A stretch of 64,000 bases of DNA from an uncultured Alphaproteobacteria bacterium (GTDB taxonomy: Bacteria > Pseudomonadota > Alphaproteobacteria > MPNO01 > UBA2964): positions 400,648 through 464,647 of the forward strand of contig CALSLP010000002.1 in assembly GCA_943787225.1 (NCBI GenBank), in the 5' to 3' direction. Within the stretch, counting starts at the first letter, position 1; the number at the start of each line of letters is the position of its first letter. The notes under the pieces are model-generated. The model was given only the letters and a program-made list of their open reading frames with translations, made no database searches and had not been told where the DNA came from. A program made the position numbers and the translations under genes. Below are positions 8,295 through 17,101 of the stretch, in pieces.

Positions 8295-8705
8295 ATGGCG
8301 CGTATTTTAGCTATCATCTGCCTCTCATTTGCCGTTAGCGGCTGTACCTATGATTGGTTTTACGGCAACAAATACGCCGATATTGAAGCCAATTATGGCA
8401 AATGGTGCGGCGACAACCGCGAGATTGAAGATAGCAACGCGAAGCCTATCGATAAATGGGACGCGATATGCATGAAACGCGCGCAATGCTTTGGCAAACG
8501 CGGCGCCGGCAGTTTCTGCGAAAAGGAATATCTCCGCGATCTCGAAAGCCTTTACCTGATCACGGGTTTTTATCCGAAAGAAATTTCGTGGTCCTACGCC
8601 CGTATCGCATCGCGCGTCTATAATTACGACGTCTCGCACGGCTATCATCAGGTAAAGAACAACGAAAACCATGAGTGCCCCAAAAAGCTGAATTGCGGTA
8701 TTTGA
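8295..8705 (+). CDS. Phospholipase-A2-like cysteine-rich lipoprotein lacking the catalytic His-Asp
   Basis: This 136-residue protein has a lipoprotein signal (lipobox AVSGC, Cys17) and should be anchored in an outer or inner membrane facing the periplasm. The mature part carries a small disulfide-type scaffold: YGKWCG at 34-39, PIDKWDAICMKRAQCF at 51-66, and FCEKEYLRDL at 74-83, plus two more cysteines near the C-terminus. The spacing matches secreted phospholipase A2 (C-x-x-H-D-x-C-Y followed by a helix). Here the His-Asp pair is replaced by Arg62-Ala63, so lipolysis is unlikely. It may be a binding or structural relative. It stands alone, with a terminator behind it. Confidence 0.6.
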   Translation: MARILAIICLSFAVSGCTYDWFYGNKYADIEANYGKWCGDNREIEDSNAKPIDKWDAICMKRAQCFGKRGAGSFCEKEYLRDLESLYLITGFYPKEISWSYARIASRVYNYDVSHGYHQVKNNENHECPKKLNCGI

Positions 8706-8733
8706 CCTAACCATCCGACTGTGGATGATCAAG

Positions 8734-8762
8734 AGGCGGGCCTAATCGGGTCCGCCTTTTTC
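8734..8762 (+). terminator. Rho-independent terminator after the lipoprotein gene
   Basis: A GC-rich hairpin (AGGCGG...CCGCCT with a short loop) is followed by a run of five to six T. It lies about 30 bases beyond the stop at 8705. Confidence 0.8.
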
Positions 8763-8820
8763 ACACCTTCGTTATCACCGTTGCGATAGCTTCACATTCA
8801 TACTTCAGCGTTGGCTGGCG

Positions 8821-10053
8821 TCACTCCTCATAAAGATCAGCCTCAAGGCTAATCTGCCGCGCCATATTGGCTGAAAAAGCCGCGCCCTTTGGCGCTGTAT
8901 AGCGCGAGCCGCGCACCTGATAACTTGTGGGGTCGAGGCCCGGCAAGGATTTCCCGGCGGCATGATCTTTAAGAGTCTGGAGATAGAGTTTGCGCAAGCC
9001 GATGATCGCAGTGTCGCTCAGGCCAAGCCGCTCAACGGTGCGGTCGGCAATCGGCCCCATGGTTTCCTGAATACCATTATCCTGCGTTCCCAGCCCCTTA
9101 ATGCCGGTCCATGACGTACCGCTGGCCTGCAAATCCCGGTCAATGAGATAGTCATTATCCTTATTGCGGATCGGCCGGTCAGTCCCTGGAATATTCTCAG
9201 AATGGATACCGTTCCACGAGGTCTCGCGGGCTATATCCTCATCCGTAAGCGCGCGGTCGTGCCGAAAATCGATGACATATTGCATAGTGTTTTCATCATC
9301 CATCGGCACCCAGAGATGCACCCCGACCGGCACGGAGGCGATACTCTTCTGGAACGGCATGATCATCACATTGGCCGACCAAAACGTCAGATCATCTTCG
9401 CGCTCACGCCCTGATCCGGCAACAAACCCGTAATCGGTCGGGATCACCTCATAGATCGTCGGTCGCCGTGTGATGTCCCCCTCGACGACACCGCCATGCA
9501 GGAAAGCAAGATGGCTGGAATCGAAACCACCCTCGATGCCCTGCAACCAGTTACAATCCATCGACTGACGCGACATCAGCTTGTGCGACTCTGGCAATCT
9601 CGCCCATTCGAAATCCGGCTTGGTCGGTTTGTGTTCCGGCGGCCCCATATAGCACCACACGATGCCGCCATGTTCGACACAGGGATAAGCCGTCGCCGTG
9701 ACCTTGCGTTGCAGGGTGCTGCCCGGCGGCTCACTCGGCAGGTCAACGCAATTGCCGTCGATGTCGAACTTCCAGCCATGATAGACACAACGCAAACCGC
9801 ATTCCTCATTGCGGCCAAAGAACAGCGACGCCGTGCGATGCGGGCAGCGCTCATCGAGCAATCCGGGTCGCCCCTCGCTATCACGGAACGCCACGAGGTT
9901 CTCGCCAAGCAAGCGAACCCGAACAGGCGGGCAATCTGGCTTGGGGATCAAATTAGATAAAGTTGCCGGAATCCAGTAGCGCCGCATCAGCGCACCCATC
10001 GGCGTGCCGGGACCAACCTGGGTTAAAAGTTCATTTTCTTCGCGCGAAAGCAT
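8821..10053 (-). CDS. Rieske non-haem iron oxygenase, large subunit (phthalate-dioxygenase type)
   Basis: The 410-residue protein has an N-terminal Rieske [2Fe-2S] domain with CPH at 70-72 and CVYH at 89-92, followed by the catalytic domain with the D-x2-H-x4-H mononuclear iron site (Asp178, His181, His186 in FDSSHLAFLH). This layout is that of phthalate 4,5-dioxygenase or vanillate-demethylase-like oxygenases, which hydroxylate or demethylate aromatic acids with electrons from a separate reductase. A strong GGGAGG lies upstream of ATG 10053. No reductase gene is in the window, so electrons must come from elsewhere. Two dihydroxyphthalate-decarboxylase-like genes at 12.2 and 38.3 kb are suggestive, but not adjacent. 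Confidence 0.9.
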   Translation of the reverse strand: MLSREENELLTQVGPGTPMGALMRRYWIPATLSNLIPKPDCPPVRVRLLGENLVAFRDSEGRPGLLDERCPHRTASLFFGRNEECGLRCVYHGWKFDIDGNCVDLPSEPPGSTLQRKVTATAYPCVEHGGIVWCYMGPPEHKPTKPDFEWARLPESHKLMSRQSMDCNWLQGIEGGFDSSHLAFLHGGVVEGDITRRPTIYEVIPTDYGFVAGSGREREDDLTFWSANVMIMPFQKSIASVPVGVHLWVPMDDENTMQYVIDFRHDRALTDEDIARETSWNGIHSENIPGTDRPIRNKDNDYLIDRDLQASGTSWTGIKGLGTQDNGIQETMGPIADRTVERLGLSDTAIIGLRKLYLQTLKDHAAGKSLPGLDPTSYQVRGSRYTAPKGAAFSANMARQISLEADLYEE

Positions 10054-10130
10054 CGGCGACCTCCCTCAAGACTCAACCGTGCCGCAGGATTGTGAGAATG
10101 GCAAGACGAGGTCCGGCTTCGGGAAAAGCG

Positions 10131-11045
10131 CTAGCGGCTCCGCGACTCGTCCTGCGCAATATAGAGCGCGCTGGCGACGATGACCACGCCGCCAAGCAAC
10201 GTCCAGAGATCGATGGTCTCGGCAAAAAAGAAATAGCCGATCAATCCGGCATAGACGAGCCGGACATATTCCATCGGGCCGGCGACATTGATCTCCCCCA
10301 CCGAAAAACCGCGGACGAAACAGATCATGCCGATGGTTGTGCCGGTGCCGATCATCGCGATCAACAGCCACTCCACCCCAACCGGCGTTTGCCAGAACCA
10401 GATCATCGCCGGTGCCAGCAGGATGACGCCCCCGACATGATAGTAAAACAGGATACGATTAGGCGGCTCGGTTGGTGCCATCACGCGGATCAACACATTG
10501 GCAAAAGCCATCGAAAAGGCAGCCCCAATCGCCACCAGAACATAAGGATCAACATCGGCAATGCCGGGGCGCATCATAATAACGACACCAGCGAAACCGA
10601 ACATCGTCGCCACCCAACGTCGCGCCGGGACAATCTCTGCCAGAATAAAAACCGCCGCGACCGAGGTAAAAAGCGGTTTGGAAAACCAGAACGCCGTGGC
10701 ATCGGCGAGCTTCAGATTGACCATGGCGATAAAAATGCCGGTCTGGCCAATCGTCGCGAGAAACAGTCGCGCCCAGTGCAGTCCCATCCGGTTGGATTTC
10801 AGCTCACCCGCGCGTCCCATACGCCAAAACACCGCGGCCAATAGCAAGAATCCCATGACATAGCGGCAGAAACTCAGCTGCACTGGATGAAACGTACCGC
10901 CCATATGCTTCAGCAAACCATCGGTCAACGCGATAATCAGCGAACCCACTGAAATCCAGATGATGCCACGCATATTACCCGACAGGGCAAGCCACCGCTT
11001 CGTAAACGACGCGCCAAATCGGCGAATGGGGGCAGGCGATGACAC
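10131..11045 (-). CDS. EamA-family (DMT superfamily) transporter
   Basis: This 304-residue integral membrane protein has about ten hydrophobic segments arranged as two EamA halves. The first half begins at RGIIWISVGSLIIALTDG, and the second half ends in the usual GGVVIVASALYIA helix and a short basic tail. Relatives export amino acids, metabolites or drugs across the inner membrane. The 24 residues before MRGIIWIS are not hydrophobic; the true start could be that internal ATG near 10973. It follows the Rieske oxygenase in the same direction only in the sense of lying upstream, with a gap of about 80 bases, so co-transcription is possible. The substrate is unknown. Confidence 0.85.
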   Translation of the reverse strand: MSSPAPIRRFGASFTKRWLALSGNMRGIIWISVGSLIIALTDGLLKHMGGTFHPVQLSFCRYVMGFLLLAAVFWRMGRAGELKSNRMGLHWARLFLATIGQTGIFIAMVNLKLADATAFWFSKPLFTSVAAVFILAEIVPARRWVATMFGFAGVVIMMRPGIADVDPYVLVAIGAAFSMAFANVLIRVMAPTEPPNRILFYYHVGGVILLAPAMIWFWQTPVGVEWLLIAMIGTGTTIGMICFVRGFSVGEINVAGPMEYVRLVYAGLIGYFFFAETIDLWTLLGGVVIVASALYIAQDESRSR

Positions 11046-11228
11046 GGTAAGCAGAATTCCTGATAGCTCGGCATAGGTTGTCGGACATATCCGACGCGAA
11101 GTCGAGGGCAGCGACCAAAAACGATATAACGTTGCGCGTCACCCCGGACCTCCGGTTCCCAACAGCAGAAGATCGGGCTAACGTTATTGCAGCGGCGCCT
11201 CGTCGATACACCAACCGGGAGAGACAAA

Positions 11229-11612
11229 ATGATTAAATCAATCGACCATATGGAACTCATCGTTTGCGATGTTGATGCGCATGTCGAGTTTTTCAAACAG
11301 CTTGGCTTTAACGTGTTGATGCATACCAGCCATCATGGCGGCTCCGCCGAGCTGCAACTGCCCGGTGAGAATCAACCGATCATCGAAATTCACGAAGCGA
11401 CCGGCGAAGAGGTCATCGGCATCAACCATATCGCGCTCAAGGTCGATGATGCTGCGGTGGCGCATGACACGCTGAGCAAAAACGGTGTCGCCTTCACCCG
11501 AGGTCCAAAGCTGATCGAGGTCACTGGTCGTACAACGGTCGAGCTGCGCGATCCGGATGGCTGGCGCATCCAGCTGGTCGATGCCGAGCGCAAGCCACCC
11601 CAGGCGGAATAG
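11229..11612 (+). CDS. Glyoxalase/bleomycin resistance (VOC) family protein
   Basis: This is a 127-residue VOC-fold protein with two beta-alpha-beta-beta-beta modules. Candidate metal ligands are His7 (SIDHMEL), the histidine of GINHIALKVDD (about residue 73) and the glutamate of VELRDPDGWRIQL near the C-terminus, the last being the classic VOC ending. Such proteins isomerise or cleave small substrates with a divalent metal, or act as binding proteins. GGGAGAGAC precedes ATG 11229 and supports that start over an upstream alternative. It is followed after 30 bases by the DUF805 gene. The substrate is unknown. Confidence 0.82.
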   Translation: MIKSIDHMELIVCDVDAHVEFFKQLGFNVLMHTSHHGGSAELQLPGENQPIIEIHEATGEEVIGINHIALKVDDAAVAHDTLSKNGVAFTRGPKLIEVTGRTTVELRDPDGWRIQLVDAERKPPQAE

Positions 11613-11642
11613 CGCCACACGGCGGGCAAAGAGGCGGCGGCA

Positions 11643-12014
11643 ATGTACGTTCTCCAGGTCATCAAATCCGGCTTTGTGCGCTTTATGGATTTTACCGGCC
11701 GCACACCACGTATCGAATACTGGATCTGGGTGTTCTTCGTGTGCATCGCAACCTATGGCCTCGGCGGCATCAATGAGATGCTGGCGAACAGCCTGGCATG
11801 GGGATTTCTCGTCGTCGTCTTCACCATCCTGCCCAGCATGGCGATGGGCGCCCGCAGGCTGCATGACTTCAACGCGTCAGGTTGGTGGGTCCTGCTCTGG
11901 TTCATCCCGATTGTCGGGTTCGTTAGTATGATCGTGATCGGGGTCAGAAAAGGCGATGCAGCAGACAACCAGTATGGCCCCGCCCCCTATGGAAGCCCGC
12001 GCCAGGCCAGCTAG
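11643..12014 (+). CDS. DUF805 family inner-membrane protein
   Basis: The 123-residue product matches the DUF805 (YhaH-like) pattern: an N-terminal soluble stretch with FVRFMDFTGRTPRIEYWIW, four hydrophobic helices, the ARRLHDFNASGWW motif between helices two and three, and a charged C-terminal tail with the usual GxxxDNQYGP ending. Function is not known in this family. It sits 30 bases after the VOC gene and is probably in the same transcript. Confidence 0.88.
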   Translation: MYVLQVIKSGFVRFMDFTGRTPRIEYWIWVFFVCIATYGLGGINEMLANSLAWGFLVVVFTILPSMAMGARRLHDFNASGWWVLLWFIPIVGFVSMIVIGVRKGDAADNQYGPAPYGSPRQAS

Positions 12015-12094
12015 ATGAAAAGGCTGGCCCAATACCGGTAAAAGAATTCTCTAAATTCCACGAATAAGCGAGGAATAGCAAAGAACCACCAATC

Positions 12095-12176
12095 GTCACC
12101 CCGCACTTGTGCGGGGTCGATGCCTGATACCGCGCCGACACGCGGTCACTGGATCCCGCATCAAGTGCGGGATGAC
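12095..12176. repeat. REP-like composite repeat, copy 4
   Basis: Two dyads, GTCACCCCGCACTTGTGCGG followed by GGTC, and GGATCCCGCATCAAGTGCGG followed by GATGAC, are separated by a spacer of about 35 bases containing GCGCCGACACGCGGTCACT. The architecture and the right dyad are essentially the same as in 5156-5238. The 220-base gap around it holds no gene. Confidence 0.78.
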
Positions 12177-12235
12177 GATAGACGTTATGGGATGACGGCT
12201 AGAGAAGGTTGGCAAGACGGAGGGGGTTTTGTGCC

Positions 12236-13225
12236 CTATTCCACACTCACAAATATCTCATCCAGCGCGGGCGCTTCCGGCAGAAACCCTTCTTCGACCA
12301 AGTAGCGCGTGAAGGTTTCCAGATGACTGCGGTTGGCTTCCAGCCCGTAGGGCCAGGCATCGCCGCTAAAAATCTCGTTCATCTCGTCGACCGCGTCGTG
12401 CAGCCAGGGTGTCATCGAGACCAGCGCGCCGGTATAGGCCAGCAGCTCGGCGGCACGCGCCTTTGACGCCTCGAACGCGTTGAACAGGCTTTTGGCGATC
12501 CACGGGTTTTCGTTATAGACGGCGTCGCGGATCACCAGCGTGTGCATGATCGGGAAGATACCGGTCTTGTCAAAATAGGCTTCGTTCCGCTGCGCGGTAA
12601 TCGGGGATCAGCCGTATTACATCCGAGGACGTCTTGGCGCTGGTCGGCTGGCGGGCCGCGACAATGGCGTCGATCTCACCCGTGGCGAGGGCGTCGCTCA
12701 GCGTGGCGGCATTTTCCAGCTCGACAATATTCAGATCACCATCGGGGCGGATATCGCTGGCAGTTGCCTTGCGCGGGTCATTCACCCCGCCCTCAACCCA
12801 CTGGATGGTATCAGTATCAACGCCATATTCATCGCGCAGAATGCCGCGTATCCAGATGCCCGCCGTCTGGCGATATTCCTGAATACCAATGCGCTTGCCT
12901 TCGAGGTCCTTGGGCTCGCGATGCCAGCCTGACGGTTGATAAAGATATTACCGTGGCGGAACACCCGCGACGGAAAGACCGGGATGGCGGTAAACGGAAA
13001 TGGCTCGCCCCCCGCCAGCGCGCGGGCGCGTTTGACGGTGTAGAGCGCCAGCGACATTTCCGACGCATCCCAGGCCTCGCGCTCGGCCATCGCGACAAAG
13101 ATGCCATGCACCGGCACCTGCGCGTGATAATCGAGAGTGATGCCTTCGGGTTTGATCTCGCCAAGACGCAAAGCGGCGATCCGGTCATAGGGGCCGGTAG
13201 CGATGGTCAGGTTGAGATCAGCCAT
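12236..13225 (-). pseudogene. 4,5-dihydroxyphthalate-decarboxylase-like (binding-protein fold) gene, two frameshifts
   Basis: Reading across three frames restores a single protein of about 330 residues: LTIATGPYDRIAALRLGEI at the start, the VFPSRVFRHGNIFINRQAGI block, then REPKDLEGKRIG, DEYGVDTDTIQW, GEIDAIVAARQP, and a C-terminal ANRSHLETFTRYLVEEG. It is a homologue of the intact gene at 38344-39333. One base is missing near 12919 and one is extra near 12581. No other stop interrupts the restored frame. It has no signal peptide. It is the last gene of the tandem TauD run, starting 6 bases after the preceding dioxygenase. It may be a recent pseudogene or carry assembly errors. Confidence 0.75.
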
Positions 13226-13231
13226 GTGTTG

Positions 13232-14093
13232 TTACCTATGCCGCTTGGACGTCGCAGCGACCGGGTCGACACCCATTACCGTGGTGCGGCGCAGCAGGCG
13301 GCGTTCGCCTTCCGAAAAATCCGTCCGCGCATGGTTGGTGCAGCGGTTGTCCCACATCACGAAATCACCCGGCGTCCAGACATGCTCATAAACAAACTCG
13401 TCGCGCTCGCGATATCGCAAAGCTGTTCGAGAATTTCATCGCTCTCCGCTTCGGGCAGGCCATCGATCCGCGTGGTGATCAACCGGCTGGCATAGAGCGA
13501 CGTGCGACCGGTTTCCTCATGCGCGATAAACAGCGGATGCAGGCGGCTGCCGGTCAGCGAGTCCGATGGCTTGATCCTTTTGCACACTGCCGGCGTAGTA
13601 AACCTGTTCCGCCCGGGCATCGGCGAGCCGGGTTTTGAGGTCTTCCGGCAGCGCCTCATAGGCCTTGTACATATTGGCGAATTTGGTGTTGCCGCCAACC
13701 GACGGTATTTCAATCGCATAGAGCAAGGTGTAGCGGAAAGGACGCTTGGCATAGGCGCCATCGGAGTGGAACATCATCTCGCCATCCGGCAGCGAACCAA
13801 TCGGTTTGCCATCCTTGCGGATATTGCTGATCAGCATAATGCCGGGATGCGACACGCGATCGCCTTCTGCCGTCGGTACCTTGCGATTGCGCCCACCGAG
13901 CTCACCAAAATGGGCGGTAAAGCGGACCTGTTCTTCCTCGTTAAATTCCTGACCCGGAAACACCAGCACCTGATAATCCATCATTGCCTGATGCACGGCC
14001 TTGAAAGTCTCCGGCGACATATCTTCCCGCAGGTCAATATTGGTGATCCGTGCGCCGACGGCGTCTGAAACTCGGTTCAACGGTAATGCTCAT
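13232..14093 (-). pseudogene. TauD/TfdA dioxygenase, tandem copy 1, three frameshifts
   Basis: The restored product is a 2-oxoglutarate/Fe(II) dioxygenase close to the next two genes upstream: MSITVEP..VSDAVGARITNIDL, GSLPDGEMMFHSDG with the H-x-D iron ligands, HEETGRTSLYASRLITTRI, and the distal histidine in WDNRCTNHARTDF with the arginine-rich oxoglutarate site ERRLLRR. Single-base shifts occur near 14073, between 13560 and 13580, and between 13410 and 13425. The start at 14093 follows AAGGG at the right distance. All catalytic residues survive, so decay is recent or the shifts are sequencing errors. Confidence 0.78.
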
Positions 14094-14103
14094 CGTCATT
14101 CCC

Positions 14104-14958
14104 TTACGCCGCGACGTCGACACGACCACGTTCCGGGCGCACACCCTGGATCACGTTGCGCCGCAACAGCCGTCGTTCTTCGCGTGGAAAGTCAGTCCGG
14201 GCATGGTTGAGACAACGATTATCCCACATCACGAAATCGCCTTCGGTCCAGACATGCTCATAGATGAAGTCTGATTTCTCCGAGTGATCGAACAGAAACT
14301 CCAGCACCTCATCGCTTTCTTCCTGGGGCAGCTCGTTGATGCGGGTGGTGATCAACCGGCTGACATACAGCGCCGTGCGACCGGTTTCGTTATGTTCAAT
14401 AAAGACCGGGTGAGAGAATTCACCATTGAAGCCCCCGACCGGCTGGCCGCGCTGAACGGTGCCGGAATAATACCCCTGATGCGCCGTGCAGTTCGCGAGC
14501 TTGCGCTTCATGTCATCGGGCAGGTTCTCATACGCCATATACATGTTGGAGAATAATGTGTTGCCGCCAGTCTTCGGCAGCTCAATGGCAAACAGCATGG
14601 TGTAGTTATAGGGATGTTCGTCATAGGACCCATCGGTATGGAACATCATTTCGCCGTCAGGCAATGACCCAATTGGCTTGCCGTTCTCGCGGATATTGCT
14701 GACCAGCATAATTGACTTATCCGCCGTGTCTTTTTCGGCGCGCTTTTCATAGCGCTCCCGTTTGGGGAATGGGCCCCATGTCCGGGCGAAATTGATCTGT
14801 TCTTCCTGGGTGAAATCCTGATCCGGAATGACCAACACCTGATAATCCATCCACGCCTTGTGCAGGGCGGCATGTGTTTCTGCATCGAGGGGCTGCGCCA
14901 GATTGAGACCCGTCACCCGCGCGCCAACGGCATCGCATAACGGCTCCACTTTCATCAT
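14104..14958 (-). CDS. TauD/TfdA family dioxygenase, tandem copy 2
   Basis: This is an intact 284-residue Fe(II)/2-oxoglutarate-dependent dioxygenase. The facial triad is His107-x-Asp109 (MMFHTDG) and His252 (CLNHARTDF), and the oxoglutarate carboxylate-binding arginines lie in EERRLLRR at about 261-267. Family members couple oxoglutarate decarboxylation to hydroxylation that releases sulfite, an aryl ether or a similar group. It is flanked at 10 and 19 bases by close paralogues in the same direction, so the three form one operon. Substrate specificity is not readable from sequence. Confidence 0.9.
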   Translation of the reverse strand: MMKVEPLCDAVGARVTGLNLAQPLDAETHAALHKAWMDYQVLVIPDQDFTQEEQINFARTWGPFPKRERYEKRAEKDTADKSIMLVSNIRENGKPIGSLPDGEMMFHTDGSYDEHPYNYTMLFAIELPKTGGNTLFSNMYMAYENLPDDMKRKLANCTAHQGYYSGTVQRGQPVGGFNGEFSHPVFIEHNETGRTALYVSRLITTRINELPQEESDEVLEFLFDHSEKSDFIYEHVWTEGDFVMWDNRCLNHARTDFPREERRLLRRNVIQGVRPERGRVDVAA

Positions 14959-14977
14959 CGGCTCTCTCCTTTGCTCA

Positions 14978-15850
14978 TCACGCTGCAGCTGTCATCGCTG
15001 CATCAGGCCGCACACCCTGTACGGTGGTACGCCGCAACAGCCGTGTCTCACCGGCTGAAAAGTCGGTCCGCGCATGGTTGAGACAGCGATTGTCCCAGAT
15101 CACGAAATCGCCCGGCGACCAGACATGTTCATACACCAAGTCAGGGTTTTCAACATGATCCAGCAGCTGATCGAGAATGTCATTGCCCTCGTCTTCCGGC
15201 AAGCCGCGCAGGGATTGGGTCAGTAAACGGCTAACATAGAGAACCGTCCGACCGGTTTCTTCATGCGCCGTGAAGACCGGATGCGCCCAGTTATCGGCAA
15301 CACGCTCGATCCCCAGCGTCTTGAGGATTTCCGGCGTGACATGGCGCCCCGCATAATAGCCATGCTGCGCCTCTATATCGTGCAGCCGGTCCTTCAATTC
15401 AGCCGGCAGGGTTTCATAGGCTTTGTACAGATTGGCAAATAACGTGTTGCCGCCCGTCGATGGGACTTCCAGCGCGTAGAGCATCGTGTAGCGGTATGGG
15501 TGCTCATCATACTGGCCGTCAGAATGAAACATCATGTCTCCATCCGGCAGCGACCCGATGGGCTCGCCATTCTCGCGGATATTGCTGATCAGCATGATGG
15601 ACTCATGGCTGCGGCGGCCTTCTTCGCGACGTCCGGCATAGCGCTTGCGGACCGGCATCTCACCCCAATGCCTGGTGAAGCGGATCTGGTCGTCTTCGGT
15701 CATCACCGTGTCCGGAAAAACCAGCACCTGGTATTCAAGCCAGGCCTGATGAATCGCCGCATAACTTGCCGCGTCGAGCTCGGTCCCGAGATCGACACCG
15801 GTAATACGGGCGCCACACGGCGCATTGATAGGATCCACCTTCATTTCCAT
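14978..15850 (-). CDS. TauD/TfdA family dioxygenase, tandem copy 3 (first in operon)
   Basis: This 290-residue dioxygenase has the same architecture as copies 1 and 2: H109-S-D111 in GDMMFHSDG, the distal H259 in LNHARTDF, and arginines in ETRLLRR. It carries an insertion of about ten residues (around 170-185, TPEILKTLGIERVADN) compared with copy 2. The start at 15850 (MEMKVDP) is taken because the preceding 36 codons are not dioxygenase-like. It leads the run of four co-directional genes down to 12236 and is divergent from the ornithine-cyclodeaminase-like gene, with a 123-base promoter region between. Confidence 0.9.
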   Translation of the reverse strand: MEMKVDPINAPCGARITGVDLGTELDAASYAAIHQAWLEYQVLVFPDTVMTEDDQIRFTRHWGEMPVRKRYAGRREEGRRSHESIMLISNIRENGEPIGSLPDGDMMFHSDGQYDEHPYRYTMLYALEVPSTGGNTLFANLYKAYETLPAELKDRLHDIEAQHGYYAGRHVTPEILKTLGIERVADNWAHPVFTAHEETGRTVLYVSRLLTQSLRGLPEDEGNDILDQLLDHVENPDLVYEHVWSPGDFVIWDNRCLNHARTDFSAGETRLLRRTTVQGVRPDAAMTAAA

Positions 15851-15973
15851 GGCGGGAACTATAGGGGGTTTTTCCGATTTCTTCAAAGTTGGTGACGCTG
15901 GCTTGCCTGTGACGCAACGCACAAATAGGATGCAAAGATAAACAGAGAAACAACGCAACAGGGAAACAGAAAG

Positions 15974-17068
15974 ATGGCCGTAGACCGACCTAATCGCAAT
16001 GCGATCCTAATCCTTGGCCCCGACGAGATCAAAGGGCTGATCAATATGGAAGAGGCCGTGGCCGCCATTGCCCAGGGTTATAAGGAAGCGGACGAGTTCC
16101 CGATTGGCAACGCGCCACGGCGACGGGTCCATTCACCGGAAGGGACGCGGGTTTCCAACTTTCCCGGCGGCATTCCTGGGCTTGGGGTCATCGGGTCTTT
16201 GACCCGTGCCGAGATGGTCAGCCACGAAGGCAACAATCAATCTTACCCCTATCGCGAACATCCGGTTTATTTGTTGTGGAATTCCGAGACCGCGAAGCTC
16301 GACGGCATGATGATGGGCGAGATATTCGATGAACGCACCGGCTTCACCAGCATCATGGCCTTCCGGACTGGGGCGACCACCGGCGTCGGTGTTGATGCCC
16401 TGGCCCGCAAAGATTCGAAAGTGTTCGGGCTGTTCGGCTCGGGTGGGCAGGCGGTCAATAAAATCCTCGCCATCGATGCCGTGCGCGATATCGAGAAAGT
16501 CAAAGTTTACAGCCGCAATCCTGAAAACCGAGTGGCGTTCTGCGATAAAATGGCACCAATGATCGGCAAGGAAGTCGTGCCGGTAGAGACCCCCGAAGAA
16601 GTTATCAAAGATTCAGATGTCGTGATCTCGGCCACCGATTCCAACGTACCGGTATTTGACGGGTCGCTGCTTGAACCGGGTCAACATGTGGTGACGGTTG
16701 TCGGGTCAAATAGCGCCCTCGTCGAAGGCGGCTGGCTCAAAAGTGGTCGGCGTGAGAACGATGACGAAACCGTTCGCCGGGCCGATGTCATTGCGGTGAA
16801 TCATGTTGAATCCGTCACCCAGGAGAAACAGGCGGGTCTCTATGATCCAATCCAGCAAGGCATTATCACTGAAGACGATATTTGTTCTCTCGGATCGATT
16901 TTGACAGGCGCGCATCCTGGCCGCACCTCAGACGAACAAATCACCTATCACTTCAACAATAACGGCACAGCGGCAGCAGATATGGCCCTCGCCAAGATCG
17001 TCTTTGACCGCGCCAAGGAACTCGGCCGCGGCAATGAGATGGATATTCCCGTGCCAGGGACCCAGTAA
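15974..17068 (+). CDS. Ornithine cyclodeaminase/mu-crystallin family protein
   Basis: This 364-residue NAD(P)-binding protein has the family layout: an N-terminal substrate domain (NMEEAVAAIAQGYKEAD), the RVSNFPGGIPG stretch, a Rossmann motif GLFGSGGQA at about 152-160, and the nucleotide-edge segment KVKVYSRNPENR. Relatives include ornithine cyclodeaminase, L-alanine dehydrogenase, ketimine reductases and opine-type synthases. Here the ornithine-specific residues cannot be verified by eye. It is read divergently from the TauD operon and 33 bases upstream of a MarR regulator, suggesting a locally controlled amino-acid or imine step. Confidence 0.85.
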   Translation: MAVDRPNRNAILILGPDEIKGLINMEEAVAAIAQGYKEADEFPIGNAPRRRVHSPEGTRVSNFPGGIPGLGVIGSLTRAEMVSHEGNNQSYPYREHPVYLLWNSETAKLDGMMMGEIFDERTGFTSIMAFRTGATTGVGVDALARKDSKVFGLFGSGGQAVNKILAIDAVRDIEKVKVYSRNPENRVAFCDKMAPMIGKEVVPVETPEEVIKDSDVVISATDSNVPVFDGSLLEPGQHVVTVVGSNSALVEGGWLKSGRRENDDETVRRADVIAVNHVESVTQEKQAGLYDPIQQGIITEDDICSLGSILTGAHPGRTSDEQITYHFNNNGTAAADMALAKIVFDRAKELGRGNEMDIPVPGTQ

Positions 17069-17101
17069 CGTTCTCTTTTCAGATTGGAATACAATCCAGC
17101 G

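Noticed and set aside
9963-10844. A 293-codon forward open frame
   Set aside because: It is antisense to the DMT transporter, and its product is rich in Arg, His and Pro with no domain. It is a shadow frame.
8821-13225. A complete phthalate pathway
   Set aside because: The Rieske oxygenase and the decarboxylase-like gene are not adjacent, no reductase or dehydrogenase of that pathway is present, and the decarboxylase-like copy is frameshifted. Only a weak hint remains.
12542-13495. A 317-codon forward open frame
   Set aside because: It lies antisense to the dioxygenase and decarboxylase-like genes, has no recognisable domain and a low-complexity arginine-rich product. It is a shadow of the real genes.
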